Notes: a model not told the origin generated them from the letters alone. A DNA stretch of 64,000 bases from Desmospora activa DSM 45169 (GCF_003046315.1 NZ_PZZP01000001.1:1178001-1242000), one strand, 5' to 3'. Counted from the stretch's first letter, positions 34,145 to 43,942 are shown. Program-made: numbers and translations.

Positions 34145-35278
34145 ATGCGGATGATGGCAATCCTGTGCGCGGTTGCGCTGGTATGGACCGCTCGGGTGCC
34201 GCAGGCGGCGGGGGAGGAGGATTCTCTTTCGCTAAGTGCCCATGCGGCGGCGGTGATCGATGTGGAATCCGGTCGGTTGTTATATGAGAAGGAAGCGAAC
34301 AAGCAGATGCGCATCGCCTCCCTGACCAAAATTATGACGGCAATTGTGGCGCTGGAAAACAGCGACCTGCAGGAGAAAGTAAAAGTAGGTCCCCGTGCGG
34401 TGGGGGTGGAAGGGTCCTCCATCTACCTGCAACAAGGGGAAGAGGTCCCCTTGGAACACCTCTTGTACGGCTTGATGTTGCGATCGGGCAACGATGCAGC
34501 GGTAGCCATCGCGGAGCATGTAGGTGGGTCGTTGGAAGGGTTTGTCATGCTGATGAATGAAAAAGCGGAGTATCTGGGACTGGAGCAGACTCATTTTGCT
34601 AATCCTCATGGCCTGGACGCACCGGAACATTATTCGTCAGCGGCGGACATGGCCCGACTAACCGCTTATGCCCTTCGTAATCCTCATTTTAAAAAAATCG
34701 TATCTACTCCCATTAAAACGGTTCCCTGGCCGGGAGAAGAGTGGCATCGGAAATGGTACAACAAAAATAAAATGTTACGCCTTTATCCCGGTGCCGATGG
34801 GGTAAAAACGGGCTATACCAAATTATCGAAGCGAACCCTGGTTTCTTCCGCCACCCGGAACGGACGGCAGGTGGCAACGGTAACGTTAAACGCACCCGAT
34901 GATTGGGACGATTCGATGCACTTATTGGAGTATGGGTTTAATCAATTTGAGCGAGTGCCTCTGTTGGAAAAGGGTGAACAAGTGGCGGATATGCCCGAAT
35001 CGGAGGATCCCGGTTGGGTGGCAGTGGCGGAAAAAGGTTTCACTTATCCCTTAAAAGAGGAAGAACGGAACCGCATCCAGGTAAAACCGATGCTTACGCT
35101 TCCCGCAGCGGCCATTCAAGAAAAAGGGAGGCGGGTAGGAACGGCTCGTATCTATGTCGATGGAAAACAGGTAGGTTCCATCCCATTGGTGTCACAAGTG
35201 AAGCAGGTGGAAACGGGTTCCCTCTTTACCTCATGGCTGCAGGTGCTCGGTTATATGGCGGGGAGAGAGGCGCCGTGA
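34145..35278 (+). CDS. dacB: D-alanyl-D-alanine carboxypeptidase DacB (PBP5*)
   Basis: Mother-cell carboxypeptidase that lowers crosslinking in spore cortex. It has 377 residues: signal peptide 1-22, SxxK in ASLTKIM, SxN in RSGNDAAVA, KTG in GVKTGYT, and a C-terminal beta domain. ATG 34145 follows AAGGTGGGG. It overlaps spmA, giving the dacB-spmA-spmB order of B. subtilis, which distinguishes it from the dacF paralogue at 4120. Confidence 0.93.
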   Translation: MRMMAILCAVALVWTARVPQAAGEEDSLSLSAHAAAVIDVESGRLLYEKEANKQMRIASLTKIMTAIVALENSDLQEKVKVGPRAVGVEGSSIYLQQGEEVPLEHLLYGLMLRSGNDAAVAIAEHVGGSLEGFVMLMNEKAEYLGLEQTHFANPHGLDAPEHYSSAADMARLTAYALRNPHFKKIVSTPIKTVPWPGEEWHRKWYNKNKMLRLYPGADGVKTGYTKLSKRTLVSSATRNGRQVATVTLNAPDDWDDSMHLLEYGFNQFERVPLLEKGEQVADMPESEDPGWVAVAEKGFTYPLKEEERNRIQVKPMLTLPAAAIQEKGRRVGTARIYVDGKQVGSIPLVSQVKQVETGSLFTSWLQVLGYMAGREAP

Positions 35279-35868
35279 TCAATTATATCTGGTTGTTTAT
35301 GATTATCAGCGGGGTGGTTGCAGCCGCCGCTCAGGGACAGATGGACCTTGTCACCCAGGCCGCTTTAAAGGGAGCGAAAGATGGGGTGGCCGTATGTATC
35401 GGCTTGATCAGTATTCTTGTATTTTGGTTGGGGATTATGCGAATTGCACAGGATGCCGGGCTTTTAAAAGTGTTGGCCCGTTTACTGGGCCCAGTGGTAC
35501 GACTTTTGTTTCCTGATGTTCCCCGGGATCACCCGGCGATGGGTTATATTGTATCCAATATGAGCGCTAATCTGTTTGGCTTGGGAAATGCGGCTACTCC
35601 CATGGGGATGAAAGCGATGGAAGAATTACAAAAATTAAATCCCGATCCAAAGGTGGCCACTCCGGCGATGTGTACGCTTTTGGCACTCAACACATCCAGT
35701 TTAACCTTAATCCCTACCACAATGATCGGTTTGCGAATGGACCTGGGTTCCACTGAGCCGACAGCCATCATCGGAACGACATTGGTGGCTACCTTTTGCT
35801 CCTCACTGGCTGCGATTTTGCTCGACCGTTGGTTTCGCCGTCGGATGAGCAGACGAATGGAATCATAG
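35275..35868 (+). CDS. spmA: Spore maturation protein A
   Basis: A membrane protein of the nucleoside-transporter gate-like (Gate) family needed for spore core dehydration. The 197 residues have about five hydrophobic segments and the conserved LVFWLGIMRIAQDAGLL-type stretch, HPAMGYIVSNMSANLFGLGNAATP (in parts) and LNTSSLTLIPTT. GTG 35275 overlaps the dacB stop (GTGA); an open extension from 35014 only shadows dacB. Confidence 0.95.
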   Translation: MINYIWLFMIISGVVAAAAQGQMDLVTQAALKGAKDGVAVCIGLISILVFWLGIMRIAQDAGLLKVLARLLGPVVRLLFPDVPRDHPAMGYIVSNMSANLFGLGNAATPMGMKAMEELQKLNPDPKVATPAMCTLLALNTSSLTLIPTTMIGLRMDLGSTEPTAIIGTTLVATFCSSLAAILLDRWFRRRMSRRMES

Positions 35869-35892
35869 GCTCTAGGGGTGAGGGGGAGTAGA

Positions 35893-36429
35893 ATGATGCA
35901 AACGATCTCGTTTTTATCGGCAATTGCGATTCCGGCGATTCTAGCTTTTATCCCCCTGTACGCCTTGGTGCGGGGAGTACCGGCATACGAAAGTTTTGTC
36001 GAAGGTGCCAAAGAAGGCTTTCCCACCGCTATCCAAATTATTCCCCATTTGGTGGGGATGATGGTGGCAGTCTCTATCTTTCGAGAAACCGGAGCGTTAC
36101 AGTTTTATCTCAGTTTATTTAAGCCGCTGCTGGCCTGGATTCACTTTCCGGAAGAGGTGCTGCCCCTAGGGTTGTTACGACCGATCACCGGTACCGGCGC
36201 CTTGGCTTATGCGGAAAATCTGATGTCTACCTACGGCCCGGATTCATTTTTGGGGCGATTGGCTGCCACGATGCAGGGGAGTACCGATACCACCTTATAT
36301 GTCTTGACGGTCTATTTTGGCGCCGTGGGAATCCGCCGTTCGCTCTATGCGGTAAAGGTGGGGTTGCTGGCGGATCTGACTGGGGTGTTGGCATCATGGA
36401 TGATTGTGTTGTGGGTGTTTGGTGGGTGA
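35893..36429 (+). CDS. spmB: Spore maturation protein B
   Basis: The partner membrane protein of SpmA in spore dehydration. The 178 residues have several hydrophobic helices and show FVEGAKEGFPTAIQIIPHLVGMM, LRPITGTGALAY and GSTDTTLYVLTVYFGAVG (each shortened here). ATG 35893 follows GAGGGGGAG; an upstream in-frame start at 35878 lacks a site. Ends the dacB operon. Confidence 0.94.
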   Translation: MMQTISFLSAIAIPAILAFIPLYALVRGVPAYESFVEGAKEGFPTAIQIIPHLVGMMVAVSIFRETGALQFYLSLFKPLLAWIHFPEEVLPLGLLRPITGTGALAYAENLMSTYGPDSFLGRLAATMQGSTDTTLYVLTVYFGAVGIRRSLYAVKVGLLADLTGVLASWMIVLWVFGG

Positions 36430-36766
36430 TTTAGGCTTTATTACCGCTTCAAGGAAGTGAGGATGCCCGCTCCGCCTCCTTCGTCCGCAACCAGCGTATA
36501 TGCGAAAAGCATATGTGGCCGCTAAACGGTTGGGAACTGCGGAGACTCCGCTAGGTAATCGATCAAAGCGAGATCCGGGAATGGAGTGACCAAGTCGAGA
36601 CTTGTGCTTTCGTGCAAAGGGCGCTATGTCGGAAATCGTTCCCCCTATTCCTAATCTAGTTTGTCAGCAGCCTCAAAGCCCTGTTGGGCTTTTTTTATTT
36701 TGTCTGATTGTCCGGCGGCTTGTGAAGGGTGCCGCAAATGGATAAGATGGCTATTGAGGTGAAAAC
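36430..36766. other. 337-base intergenic region between spmB and rluB
   Basis: No gene is supported. Bases 36455-36640 (GGAGACTCCGC, CGAGATCCGGG, CGGAAATCGTTCCCC) look like a decayed member of the intergenic repeat families common in Bacillales chromosomes; only one copy is seen here. A terminator lies at 36675-36697 (AAAGCCC-TGTT-GGGCTTTTTTT). Confidence 0.4.
36675..36697 (+). terminator. Intrinsic terminator before rluB
   Basis: AAAGCCCTGTTGGGCTTTTTTT short hairpin with T-run. Confidence 0.75.
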
Positions 36767-37483
36767 ATGGAACGATTGCAAAAAGTGATGGCTCATGCCG
36801 GTGTGGCGTCCCGGCGGAAGTGTGAAGAGCTCATCCGTTTAGGCCGGGTGCAGGTGAACGGTCATCCGGTGACAGAGCTGGGACGACGCGTCGATCCGAT
36901 CAAAGATCGTATTCAGGTGGATGGACGGGAGATACGCCAGGAGTCCAAGCGTTATTTTCTTTTCTATAAACCGCGGGGGGTGATCACCAGTCTTTCTGAT
37001 CCGCATGGACGGAGGGTGGTGACTGATTTTTTCCGCGAGGTGGATCAACGGGTTTATCCTGTGGGTCGATTGGATTATGATACCGAAGGGTTACTTTTGC
37101 TGACCAACGATGGGGAGTTGGCCAATCGCTTGGCTCACCCCCGCCATGAGGTGGACAAGGTGTACCAGGCCCGTGTTGTGGGCCATCCTGGAGAGGAGGC
37201 GCTGCAACGGTTGCGCCGGGGGATCAAGCTAGAAGATGGCTGGACGGCTCCGGCTCAGGTGCGACTGTTGGAAAAAGAGGAGAAGGGAAGCTGGCTGGAA
37301 CTGATTATTCATGAGGGACGGAATCGCCAAATCCGGCGCATGCTGAAGGCGATTGGTCATCCGGTGCGGCGATTGATTCGCACACAAGTCGCTTTTCTTA
37401 CGCTGGATGGTTTAAGGCCGGGTCGCCATCGTGAGTTAAAGCCAGCCGAAGTGACGCAATTGTGGAAACGGATGGGGGATTAA
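36767..37483 (+). CDS. rluB: 23S rRNA pseudouridine synthase, RluB/RsuA family
   Basis: Converts a uridine of 23S rRNA (U2605 in E. coli) to pseudouridine. The 238 residues have an N-terminal S4 RNA-binding domain (about 1-60, RLQKVMAHAGVASRRKCE) and the catalytic domain with VGRLDYDTEGLLLLTNDG (catalytic Asp) and EGRNRQIRRM. ATG 36767 follows a GAGGTG site. Position between spmB and the res genes matches B. subtilis. Confidence 0.93.
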   Translation: MERLQKVMAHAGVASRRKCEELIRLGRVQVNGHPVTELGRRVDPIKDRIQVDGREIRQESKRYFLFYKPRGVITSLSDPHGRRVVTDFFREVDQRVYPVGRLDYDTEGLLLLTNDGELANRLAHPRHEVDKVYQARVVGHPGEEALQRLRRGIKLEDGWTAPAQVRLLEKEEKGSWLELIIHEGRNRQIRRMLKAIGHPVRRLIRTQVAFLTLDGLRPGRHRELKPAEVTQLWKRMGD

Positions 37484-37539
37484 GCTGGGTTTTCAAACAA
37501 TCTTCATAGGAATCGACGGTTGTATCGATGACCTGGCGG

Positions 37540-37545
37540 TATAAT
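37540..37545 (+). promoter_or_regulatory. Probable -10 element of resBC
   Basis: A perfect TATAAT without an obvious -35, about 60 bases before the resB start. Such a promoter would suit activation by ResD, but this is inferred. Confidence 0.4.
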
Positions 37546-37608
37546 GGGGAAATGAACGGGGGTTTTCTCCAATGTTGGGATTCCTCCCGGGAAGCGGGGG
37601 TGAAATCG

Positions 37609-39192
37609 GTGGTTAACACCAAGTGTGAATGCGGACATAACAACCCCGTCGGTACCACGTTGTGTGAGTACTGTGGGAAGCCGTTAGATGAGGAAAAAGA
37701 GGACCAGCCGCTTGAGATGCGGTACGAGGGTAAAGCCCGTCGTTCGCAAACGCAAAACCAAACGATCTTGGATCGGATCTGGAACTTTTTTTCATCTGTC
37801 AAAGTGGCGATATATTTGATTGTGATTACGTTATTAGCGTCGATCTTAGGCACGCTGTTGCCGCAGGAACGATTTATCCCATCAAACCGGCCTGACGTTT
37901 ATTATGCACAGGAATACGGCATATGGGGCGATCTCTTTTATCGTTTGGGCCTTTCCGATATGTACAATTCATGGTGGTTTATCGCCTTGTTGGCGATGAT
38001 TGGGATATCATTGGTGGTATGTAGTCTCGATCGGGTTGTGCCGTTGTATAAAGCGTTAAAAAATCAGCGGGTCGTCAAGAATATCACCTTTATCCAACGC
38101 CAGCGGGCGAGTCGCTCCCACGCGGTCAAGGCTGAGGAGAAGGAACAGACGCTGGACCGGTTGGCTGAGGAACTGGCCGACAAGCGCTACCGCGTTCGCC
38201 GGGAAGGGGACTCCATTCTGGCGGAAAAAGGGCGTTTTAGTCGTTGGGGTCCTTATGTTAACCATATCGGTCTGATTATCTTTCTGTTTGGTACGCTGAT
38301 GCGGCTCATTCCCGGTTGGTATCTGGATGATTTTGTCTATCTACAGGAAGGGGAGACAAAAAAGCTCCCAGATGTTCCTTATTACATCAAAAATGAGCGT
38401 GCCTTCGCTGAATTGTATGATGAGGATGAAATGCCACAACAGCTGGATGAGACGCCAGCTGTTGTAAAGAAATATGAAACCGAAGTGGTTCTTTATGAGA
38501 AAGATGAAGAAAGTGGCGATTTACGGGAAGTGAAGAGCGGATCGATCGTGGTAAACCATCCGCTGGAATATGAAGGGTTGTTATTGTATCAATCCGATTT
38601 TCAACCCAATCAGGCCAAGACAATTGTCCTGAATATGAAAGATCGGGAAGGGGATAAGGATCTGGGATCGATTACGATTGATCTATATGATCCAAAAACT
38701 GAGTATCAATTGGAGGATGGAGTGACGGTCCGGATTTTGGATTACTTCCCCGATTTTGTGCTGGAGGAGAATCGCCCCACCACCAAATCGGAAGTCCCCA
38801 ATCGACCCGCCTTTATCTTTGCGGTGAACTCGCCCCAACTGGATGAGCCGGAGAAATCTTGGATGATCTCGGGAACCAATCTGGACGATGTCAACGACGC
38901 CAATCGCTATGCCATGGAGCTGAAGGATATTGAGATGGTGAACGCGTCCGGGTTGATGGTTCGTATCGATAAAAGTTTGCCGGTGATTTTCTTTGGACTC
39001 GGTATTTTTATGGTTGGCTTATGTATGGGATTCTTCTGGTTCCATCGGCGTGTATGGATTCGCTGGCATGAAGGGAGTCTGTTTGTGGGGGCTCATACCA
39101 ATAAAAACTGGTTCGGGTTAAGAAAAGATTTGGAGGAAGCAACGGCAAAAGCCGGCACACCGCTCTCTTTTTCTCCCGAACAACCGGAATAA
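37609..39192 (+). CDS. resB: Cytochrome c biogenesis protein ResB
   Basis: System II cytochrome c maturation: with ResC it forms the heme export and ligation complex. The 527 residues have an N-terminal CxC...CxxC zinc-ribbon-like head (KCECGHNNPVGTTLCEYCG), about four membrane helices and a large extracytoplasmic region. GTG 37609 is chosen because the start then matches the B. subtilis protein, whose Cys motif begins near residue 6, and GGGAAGCGGGG lies eight bases away; GTG 37600 and ATG 37528 are alternatives. resA, normally first in this operon, is absent. Confidence 0.93.
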   Translation: MVNTKCECGHNNPVGTTLCEYCGKPLDEEKEDQPLEMRYEGKARRSQTQNQTILDRIWNFFSSVKVAIYLIVITLLASILGTLLPQERFIPSNRPDVYYAQEYGIWGDLFYRLGLSDMYNSWWFIALLAMIGISLVVCSLDRVVPLYKALKNQRVVKNITFIQRQRASRSHAVKAEEKEQTLDRLAEELADKRYRVRREGDSILAEKGRFSRWGPYVNHIGLIIFLFGTLMRLIPGWYLDDFVYLQEGETKKLPDVPYYIKNERAFAELYDEDEMPQQLDETPAVVKKYETEVVLYEKDEESGDLREVKSGSIVVNHPLEYEGLLLYQSDFQPNQAKTIVLNMKDREGDKDLGSITIDLYDPKTEYQLEDGVTVRILDYFPDFVLEENRPTTKSEVPNRPAFIFAVNSPQLDEPEKSWMISGTNLDDVNDANRYAMELKDIEMVNASGLMVRIDKSLPVIFFGLGIFMVGLCMGFFWFHRRVWIRWHEGSLFVGAHTNKNWFGLRKDLEEATAKAGTPLSFSPEQPE

Positions 39193-39210
39193 CGGTAGGA
39201 GGAACTTACA

Positions 39211-40410
39211 ATGGAACAAACGATGGAAATACTCCTGCTCATCACTTTTTTTCTGTATTTGTTGGCTTCCATCACATTTGTGATGGCAGTGACGGGAAAA
39301 GGGTCCCGTGACGGCAAAGAAGTGCATATGTCGCGGTGGGGGCGACGCGGAATCTTCTTGGCGATCGCTGGTGTCGCCCTCCATATCGGTTTTATTGTGA
39401 TCCGAGTGATGATGGGTGGCCATTTTACCAGCAATATGTTTGAGTTTACCGCGTTTCTCTGTTTTGCGATTGTGGCTGCCTTTATCGTGATTTACTTTTT
39501 GTATCGCACCATTACCTTAGGCGCGTTTGTGATGCCGCTGGCTGTGATTATGCTGGGATATGCATCGGTCTTTCCGCGCGAGGTGCAACCGCTGATTCCG
39601 GCTCTGCAGAGTTATTGGCTCCATATCCATGTTACCACCGCCGCTCTGGGAGAGGGAGCATTGGCGGTGGGATGTATGGCTGGTTTAATCTATTTGATCT
39701 GCTGGGTCGGTAAAGATCGGGATCACACTGCCACCGCCCTCTGGTTGGAGGTGACGTTGTCAGTTGTGCTGATGTTTGCCAGTTTTGTCCTGCTCTCCTT
39801 CGGTTTCGGCGGATATGAGGCGACCTTCCAGCATCAGATAGACGGGCAGCAGGTGGTGCAGGAGTATTCGATGCCGCCCATTGTAGGGCCACACCAGGGA
39901 GAAACGGTTGATGTGCCTGCCTTTTTGGGGGTGCAGGGCCCGCTGTTTGAGGCTCCTTCCTGGATACAGGGGGAAAAGGCGGCCAACAAGCTGAATGCGG
40001 TGCTGTGGTCTGTGTTGACGGGGTTAATCCTCTACGGAATATTACGGTTGGCCTTCCGTAAACCACTCTACCAGCTCTTGTATCCCTTGGTGAAAAATTT
40101 GGATCTGGAAACGATGGATGAGATTAGTTACCGGGCGATTGCCATCGGCTATCCGATCTTTACCTTGGGTGCGTTGATATTTGCGATGATCTGGGCGCAT
40201 GAAGCCTGGGGACGTTTCTGGGGATGGGACCCCAAGGAAGTGTGGGCACTAATCACCTGGCTGTTCTATAGTGCTTACCTTCATTTGCGTCTGTCGCGCG
40301 GATGGCAAGGAGTCAAATCGGCGTGGTTGGCGGTGGGCGGTTTTATCATTATTTTGATCAACTTGATTGTGATCAATTTGGTGATTGCAGGGCTTCACTC
40401 TTATGCCTGA
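39211..40410 (+). CDS. resC: Cytochrome c biogenesis protein ResC (CcsA family)
   Basis: Heme-handling subunit of system II. The 399 residues form a polytopic membrane protein with the tryptophan-rich WWD signature WGRFWGWDPKEVWALITW near the C-terminus and flanking His residues (HIHVTTAAL, HLRLSRGW). ATG 39211 follows GTAGGAGGAA. It comes 18 bases after resB. Confidence 0.95.
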   Translation: MEQTMEILLLITFFLYLLASITFVMAVTGKGSRDGKEVHMSRWGRRGIFLAIAGVALHIGFIVIRVMMGGHFTSNMFEFTAFLCFAIVAAFIVIYFLYRTITLGAFVMPLAVIMLGYASVFPREVQPLIPALQSYWLHIHVTTAALGEGALAVGCMAGLIYLICWVGKDRDHTATALWLEVTLSVVLMFASFVLLSFGFGGYEATFQHQIDGQQVVQEYSMPPIVGPHQGETVDVPAFLGVQGPLFEAPSWIQGEKAANKLNAVLWSVLTGLILYGILRLAFRKPLYQLLYPLVKNLDLETMDEISYRAIAIGYPIFTLGALIFAMIWAHEAWGRFWGWDPKEVWALITWLFYSAYLHLRLSRGWQGVKSAWLAVGGFIIILINLIVINLVIAGLHSYA

Positions 40411-40592
40411 GTAGAAGGATGACAAGATATGGTATGATAAAGATAGTCTGTTAAGCGTTCTGATCCCTTCCATATGCGGGAGTACGATCCGGTATGTCCG
40501 TTATCGATTGGTACAACGGTATCAACCCTCCTGCATCCAGTGGGATTATCAGAGACGCCTGAATATGAGGATTGTAAAAAGAGGTGAGTCAG

Positions 40593-41309
40593 GTGGGCAA
40601 GCCGGAACATATATTAGTTGTGGATGATGAAGATCGCATCCGCCGCCTGCTCCGCATGTATCTGGAACGGGAAGGTTATCACATCGATGAAGCGGAAGAC
40701 GGCGAGCAAGCATTGAAAAAAGCGATCGAAACCGATTATGATCTGATTTTGTTGGACTTAATGCTTCCAGGTTCCGACGGCCTGGAAGTGTGCCGAAATA
40801 TTCGCAGCAAAAAAGCAACCCCCATCATTATGTTGACCGCCCGCGGGGAAGAGAGCAACCGGGTAGAAGGCTTTGAGGCTGGGACCGATGACTATGTGGT
40901 GAAACCTTTTAGCCCGCGTGAGTTGGTGCACCGGGTAAAAGCGGTATTGCGCCGTTCGTCGGTGACAGCGTTTTTATCGACGGAGACGGAGACGCACAAT
41001 GTGATCGTGTTCCCAGATCTGACGATCGATCACGATGCCCATGAAGTACGGGCAGGTGGGATGGAAGTGTCGCTGACCCCGAAGGAGTATGAGTTGCTTC
41101 ACTATCTGGCCGCTTCCCCGGATAAGGTGTTCACCCGGGAAGAACTGCTCCGCGATGTATGGAATTATGAGTTCTTTGGCGATTTGCGCACAGTGGACAC
41201 TCATATCAAACGCCTGCGGGAAAAGCTGAACCGAGTCTCTCCGCCTGCTGCCGCCATGATTAATACGGTCTGGGGTGTCGGCTATAAACTTGAGGTGCCA
41301 AAAGAGTGA
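40593..41309 (+). CDS. resD: Response regulator ResD
   Basis: OmpR-family regulator of aerobic/anaerobic respiration and cytochrome genes. The 238 residues have a receiver (DDEDRIRRLLRMYLE, phospho-Asp in LILLDLMLPG, KPFSPRE) and a winged helix (LTPKEYELLHYLA, RTVDTHIKRLREK). GTG 40593 has the AGAGGTGA site; GTG 40584 would add three residues. The 182-base gap after resC may hold its own promoter. It overlaps resE by four bases. Confidence 0.94.
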   Translation: MGKPEHILVVDDEDRIRRLLRMYLEREGYHIDEAEDGEQALKKAIETDYDLILLDLMLPGSDGLEVCRNIRSKKATPIIMLTARGEESNRVEGFEAGTDDYVVKPFSPRELVHRVKAVLRRSSVTAFLSTETETHNVIVFPDLTIDHDAHEVRAGGMEVSLTPKEYELLHYLAASPDKVFTREELLRDVWNYEFFGDLRTVDTHIKRLREKLNRVSPPAAAMINTVWGVGYKLEVPKE

Positions 41310-43105
41310 TATTACGCAGTGTCGTCGGAAAGCTGTGGTTGACGATCATTGTTTTGGTGACGCTGATCCTGGTCATGCTCAGCCTGTTTTTGTCCCAGCA
41401 GATTATGGACGCTTATTATCAGGCGGAATTAAACAACTTGGAGCAGTTGGCCCAACATGTACAACAATCACTGGAAGAGCCGGGAACCGACAGCGAGCGA
41501 GCGGAGTATCTCCGCTCGCTTTTAAAAGTGGCGGATCTATGGGACACGTATGCGATCATCCTGGGACCGGACAGATCGGCGCAGCAATTGGAAGTCTCTC
41601 CTGATGTTCCCGAGTTTCCATGGCAGGATATTCTAGAACAGACCGAAATCGATCGGGTTTTTCAAGGGGAGAAGCAAGTGCTTCGCAGCCGGGTGATGGT
41701 GGGTAAGGATGGAGAATCGACGTTTCCCTTGTTTAAAGATGAAATTATGATGGTGGCCTATCCGATCCATGACGGGGATCAGATTACAGGAGCGGTGGTT
41801 CTTTATCGTACACAAGAACAGTTAAATGAAAATGAAATCAAGAAGCTGATCTTTTTTTCCGCATTGATTGGGATTGTTTTGACGACCATCTTTGCCTTCT
41901 TTCTGTCGACGCGGATTACGCAACCATTGATTCAGATGAAAAAGGCGGCCGAAAAAATGGCGGAGGGTCAGTTTTCCACCCGTGTGCCGGTTCGTTCCCA
42001 TGAGCGTGATGAGCTGTCGGATCTGGGGGCCACTTTCAATCGCATGGCGGCCCAGTTGGAGGAATCAATTCATGCGCTATCACAGGAAAAGGAACAGTTG
42101 GCCAGTATTTTGCACAGTATGGCTGATGGAGTGATCACGATGAATGCCCAGGGTCAGGTGATCGTGACCAATCCGCCGTCAGCGGAACTATTGAAGCATT
42201 GGCGTCGAGATGAAGAGGAAGCTCCCGCTCTGCCCTCTCCTTTACGGAAGATTTTTAGGCTTGTGGTGGAGAGTGAGCAGGAGCAGTTTGGCGATATTAC
42301 TGTCAATGGACGCACTTGGGCCGTAGTGATGGCTCCCCTATATGCCCATGAGCAGGTAAGGGGAGTTGTGGCGGTATTGCGGGATGTGACGGAAGAGCGG
42401 CGCACCGATAAACTGCGCAAGGATTTCGTCGCCAATGTCTCCCATGAGTTACGCACACCGCTGTCAATGTTGCAAGGATACAGCGAGGCGTTGTTGGATG
42501 GGATTGCACAGACGCCAGAGGAACAAGCAGAGATCGCCAAGGTGATCAACGATGAATCGCAGCGTATGGGCCGTCTGGTACGGGAGCTGTTGGATCTGGC
42601 CCGAATGGAGGCAGGACATATTCGGTTGGAGACGGCAAAGGTGGACGCTACCGCACTCATTCGCCGCGTTTTACGCAAATTTCAGGCGATCGCCAAGGAG
42701 CAGAAGGTGACGCTGATCGGCGATATCCCTACCTCTCTTCCCACCGTTGAATGGGATGAAGATAAGGTGGAGCAGGTATTGACCAATTTGGTAGACAACG
42801 CCATCCGTCACACTCCCGCCGGGGGACGGGTTTCGATTGAGGTGACTGAATTGGAAAACGGTGTACGGCTTAATGTCCATGATACGGGTAGCGGCATTCC
42901 TGAGAAAGATCTGCCTTTTATCTTTGAACGGTTTTATAAGGCGGATAAAGCGCGCACCCGTGGTCAGGCCGGCACCGGCCTCGGATTGGCCATCGTCAAA
43001 CACATTGTGGAGGCTCATCAGGGCAGTGTTGAGGTGAACAGCAAACTAAACGAGGGTACCACCTTTAAGGTTTATCTTCCCTGGCATGCCCAGGGTGACG
43101 CTTAA
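41306..43105 (+). CDS. resE: Sensor histidine kinase ResE
   Basis: The 599-residue membrane kinase partner of ResD. Two membrane segments (about 11-33 and 172-195) enclose an extracellular sensor of about 140 residues. HAMP, a PAS domain (EQLASILHSMADGVITMN...), HisKA (FVANVSHELRTPLSML), N box (NLVDNAIRHTP), G1 (DTGSGIP) and G2 (GTGLGLAIVKH) follow. GTG 41306 overlaps the resD stop. Domain order and context match ResE. Confidence 0.94.
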   Translation: MILRSVVGKLWLTIIVLVTLILVMLSLFLSQQIMDAYYQAELNNLEQLAQHVQQSLEEPGTDSERAEYLRSLLKVADLWDTYAIILGPDRSAQQLEVSPDVPEFPWQDILEQTEIDRVFQGEKQVLRSRVMVGKDGESTFPLFKDEIMMVAYPIHDGDQITGAVVLYRTQEQLNENEIKKLIFFSALIGIVLTTIFAFFLSTRITQPLIQMKKAAEKMAEGQFSTRVPVRSHERDELSDLGATFNRMAAQLEESIHALSQEKEQLASILHSMADGVITMNAQGQVIVTNPPSAELLKHWRRDEEEAPALPSPLRKIFRLVVESEQEQFGDITVNGRTWAVVMAPLYAHEQVRGVVAVLRDVTEERRTDKLRKDFVANVSHELRTPLSMLQGYSEALLDGIAQTPEEQAEIAKVINDESQRMGRLVRELLDLARMEAGHIRLETAKVDATALIRRVLRKFQAIAKEQKVTLIGDIPTSLPTVEWDEDKVEQVLTNLVDNAIRHTPAGGRVSIEVTELENGVRLNVHDTGSGIPEKDLPFIFERFYKADKARTRGQAGTGLGLAIVKHIVEAHQGSVEVNSKLNEGTTFKVYLPWHAQGDA

Positions 43106-43118
43106 GCTTTTAATCGTT

Positions 43119-43165
43119 TAAAAACAGAGCTCCCATCCGCACACAGGAAGGGAGCTCCGTTTTTA
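43119..43165. terminator. Bidirectional terminator between resE and the SDR gene
   Basis: AAAACAGAGCTCCC ... GGGAGCTCCGTTTTT hairpin serving both convergent genes. Confidence 0.85.
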
Positions 43166-43864
43166 CTTTTGCAGTTCCGGTGGAACCTGGGGGCGCATAA
43201 TAATTTGGTTGAAGATAACGGCGGGATCGGCGGAAACCATCATCCAGACGGTTTCTGCCACTTGTTCTGCTGTCAAGGCGTAAGATTTAGGATTATGGGA
43301 GAACTCCGTCTGGATGGAGCCGGGGCAAAGGGTGTTCACTTTTACTTCGTCTTGTTTCAGTTCTTGGGTTAACACGTCGGAAAGGGCTTGCAGACCGAAC
43401 TTTGAGGCGCAGTATCCGCCGCCACCCGGAAAGGTGACGGTACCAGCGACGCTTGAGATATTGACGATGTGCCCTTTCTGCTTTTTTAGATGGGGGATGG
43501 CGAATTTGCAGGCGAGAAATGCCCCTTTTAGATTGACATCCATCATCTGGTCCCACTCTTCTTCGCTTAATTCTTCCACTGAGCCAAAGTGGCCAAGGCC
43601 GGCGTTGTTGACGAGAATATCTATGCGCCCAGTGTGGGAGAGCGCCGTCTCTACCATCTGTTTCACATCGTCGCTGTGGGTGATATCCGTAACGACAGGG
43701 ATGATTCCTGGATGATCCGCCGCCATCTCCTGTAAGGCTGCTTCACTGCGGGCGGCGGCCACTACTGTCATTCCGCTGCGGTTGAGGCGACGGGCGATGG
43801 CCCGCCCTAATCCTTTACTGGCACCGGTAACGATGGCGGTTTTTTCGGTAAGGTTGTTGGACAT
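43163..43864 (-). CDS. Short-chain dehydrogenase/reductase
   Basis: A classical SDR of 233 residues: NAD(P) site TGASKGLG near the N-terminus, NNAG, catalytic Ser in NISSVAG and the YxxxK motif as YCASK. Residue ARSE after the second strand hints at NADP preference. The substrate is unknown; 3-oxoacyl reductase-like or general reductase are possible. The start at 43864 follows AAAGGAGGAAG; a further in-frame ATG upstream (43915) is rejected. Monocistronic on the minus strand. Confidence 0.88.
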   Translation of the reverse strand: MSNNLTEKTAIVTGASKGLGRAIARRLNRSGMTVVAAARSEAALQEMAADHPGIIPVVTDITHSDDVKQMVETALSHTGRIDILVNNAGLGHFGSVEELSEEEWDQMMDVNLKGAFLACKFAIPHLKKQKGHIVNISSVAGTVTFPGGGGYCASKFGLQALSDVLTQELKQDEVKVNTLCPGSIQTEFSHNPKSYALTAEQVAETVWMMVSADPAVIFNQIIMRPQVPPELQK

Positions 43865-43942
43865 TTCGCTTCCTCCTTTTGGTCGGGTCCTTGCTTCCTT
43901 CATCCGAATTCCCATTGTGGGGAAGGATTGAAACCTTGCCGG

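Noticed and set aside
36455-36640. Intergenic element before rluB as an insertion sequence
   Set aside because: No transposase fragment, terminal inverted repeat or target duplication was found; at most a decayed non-coding repeat.
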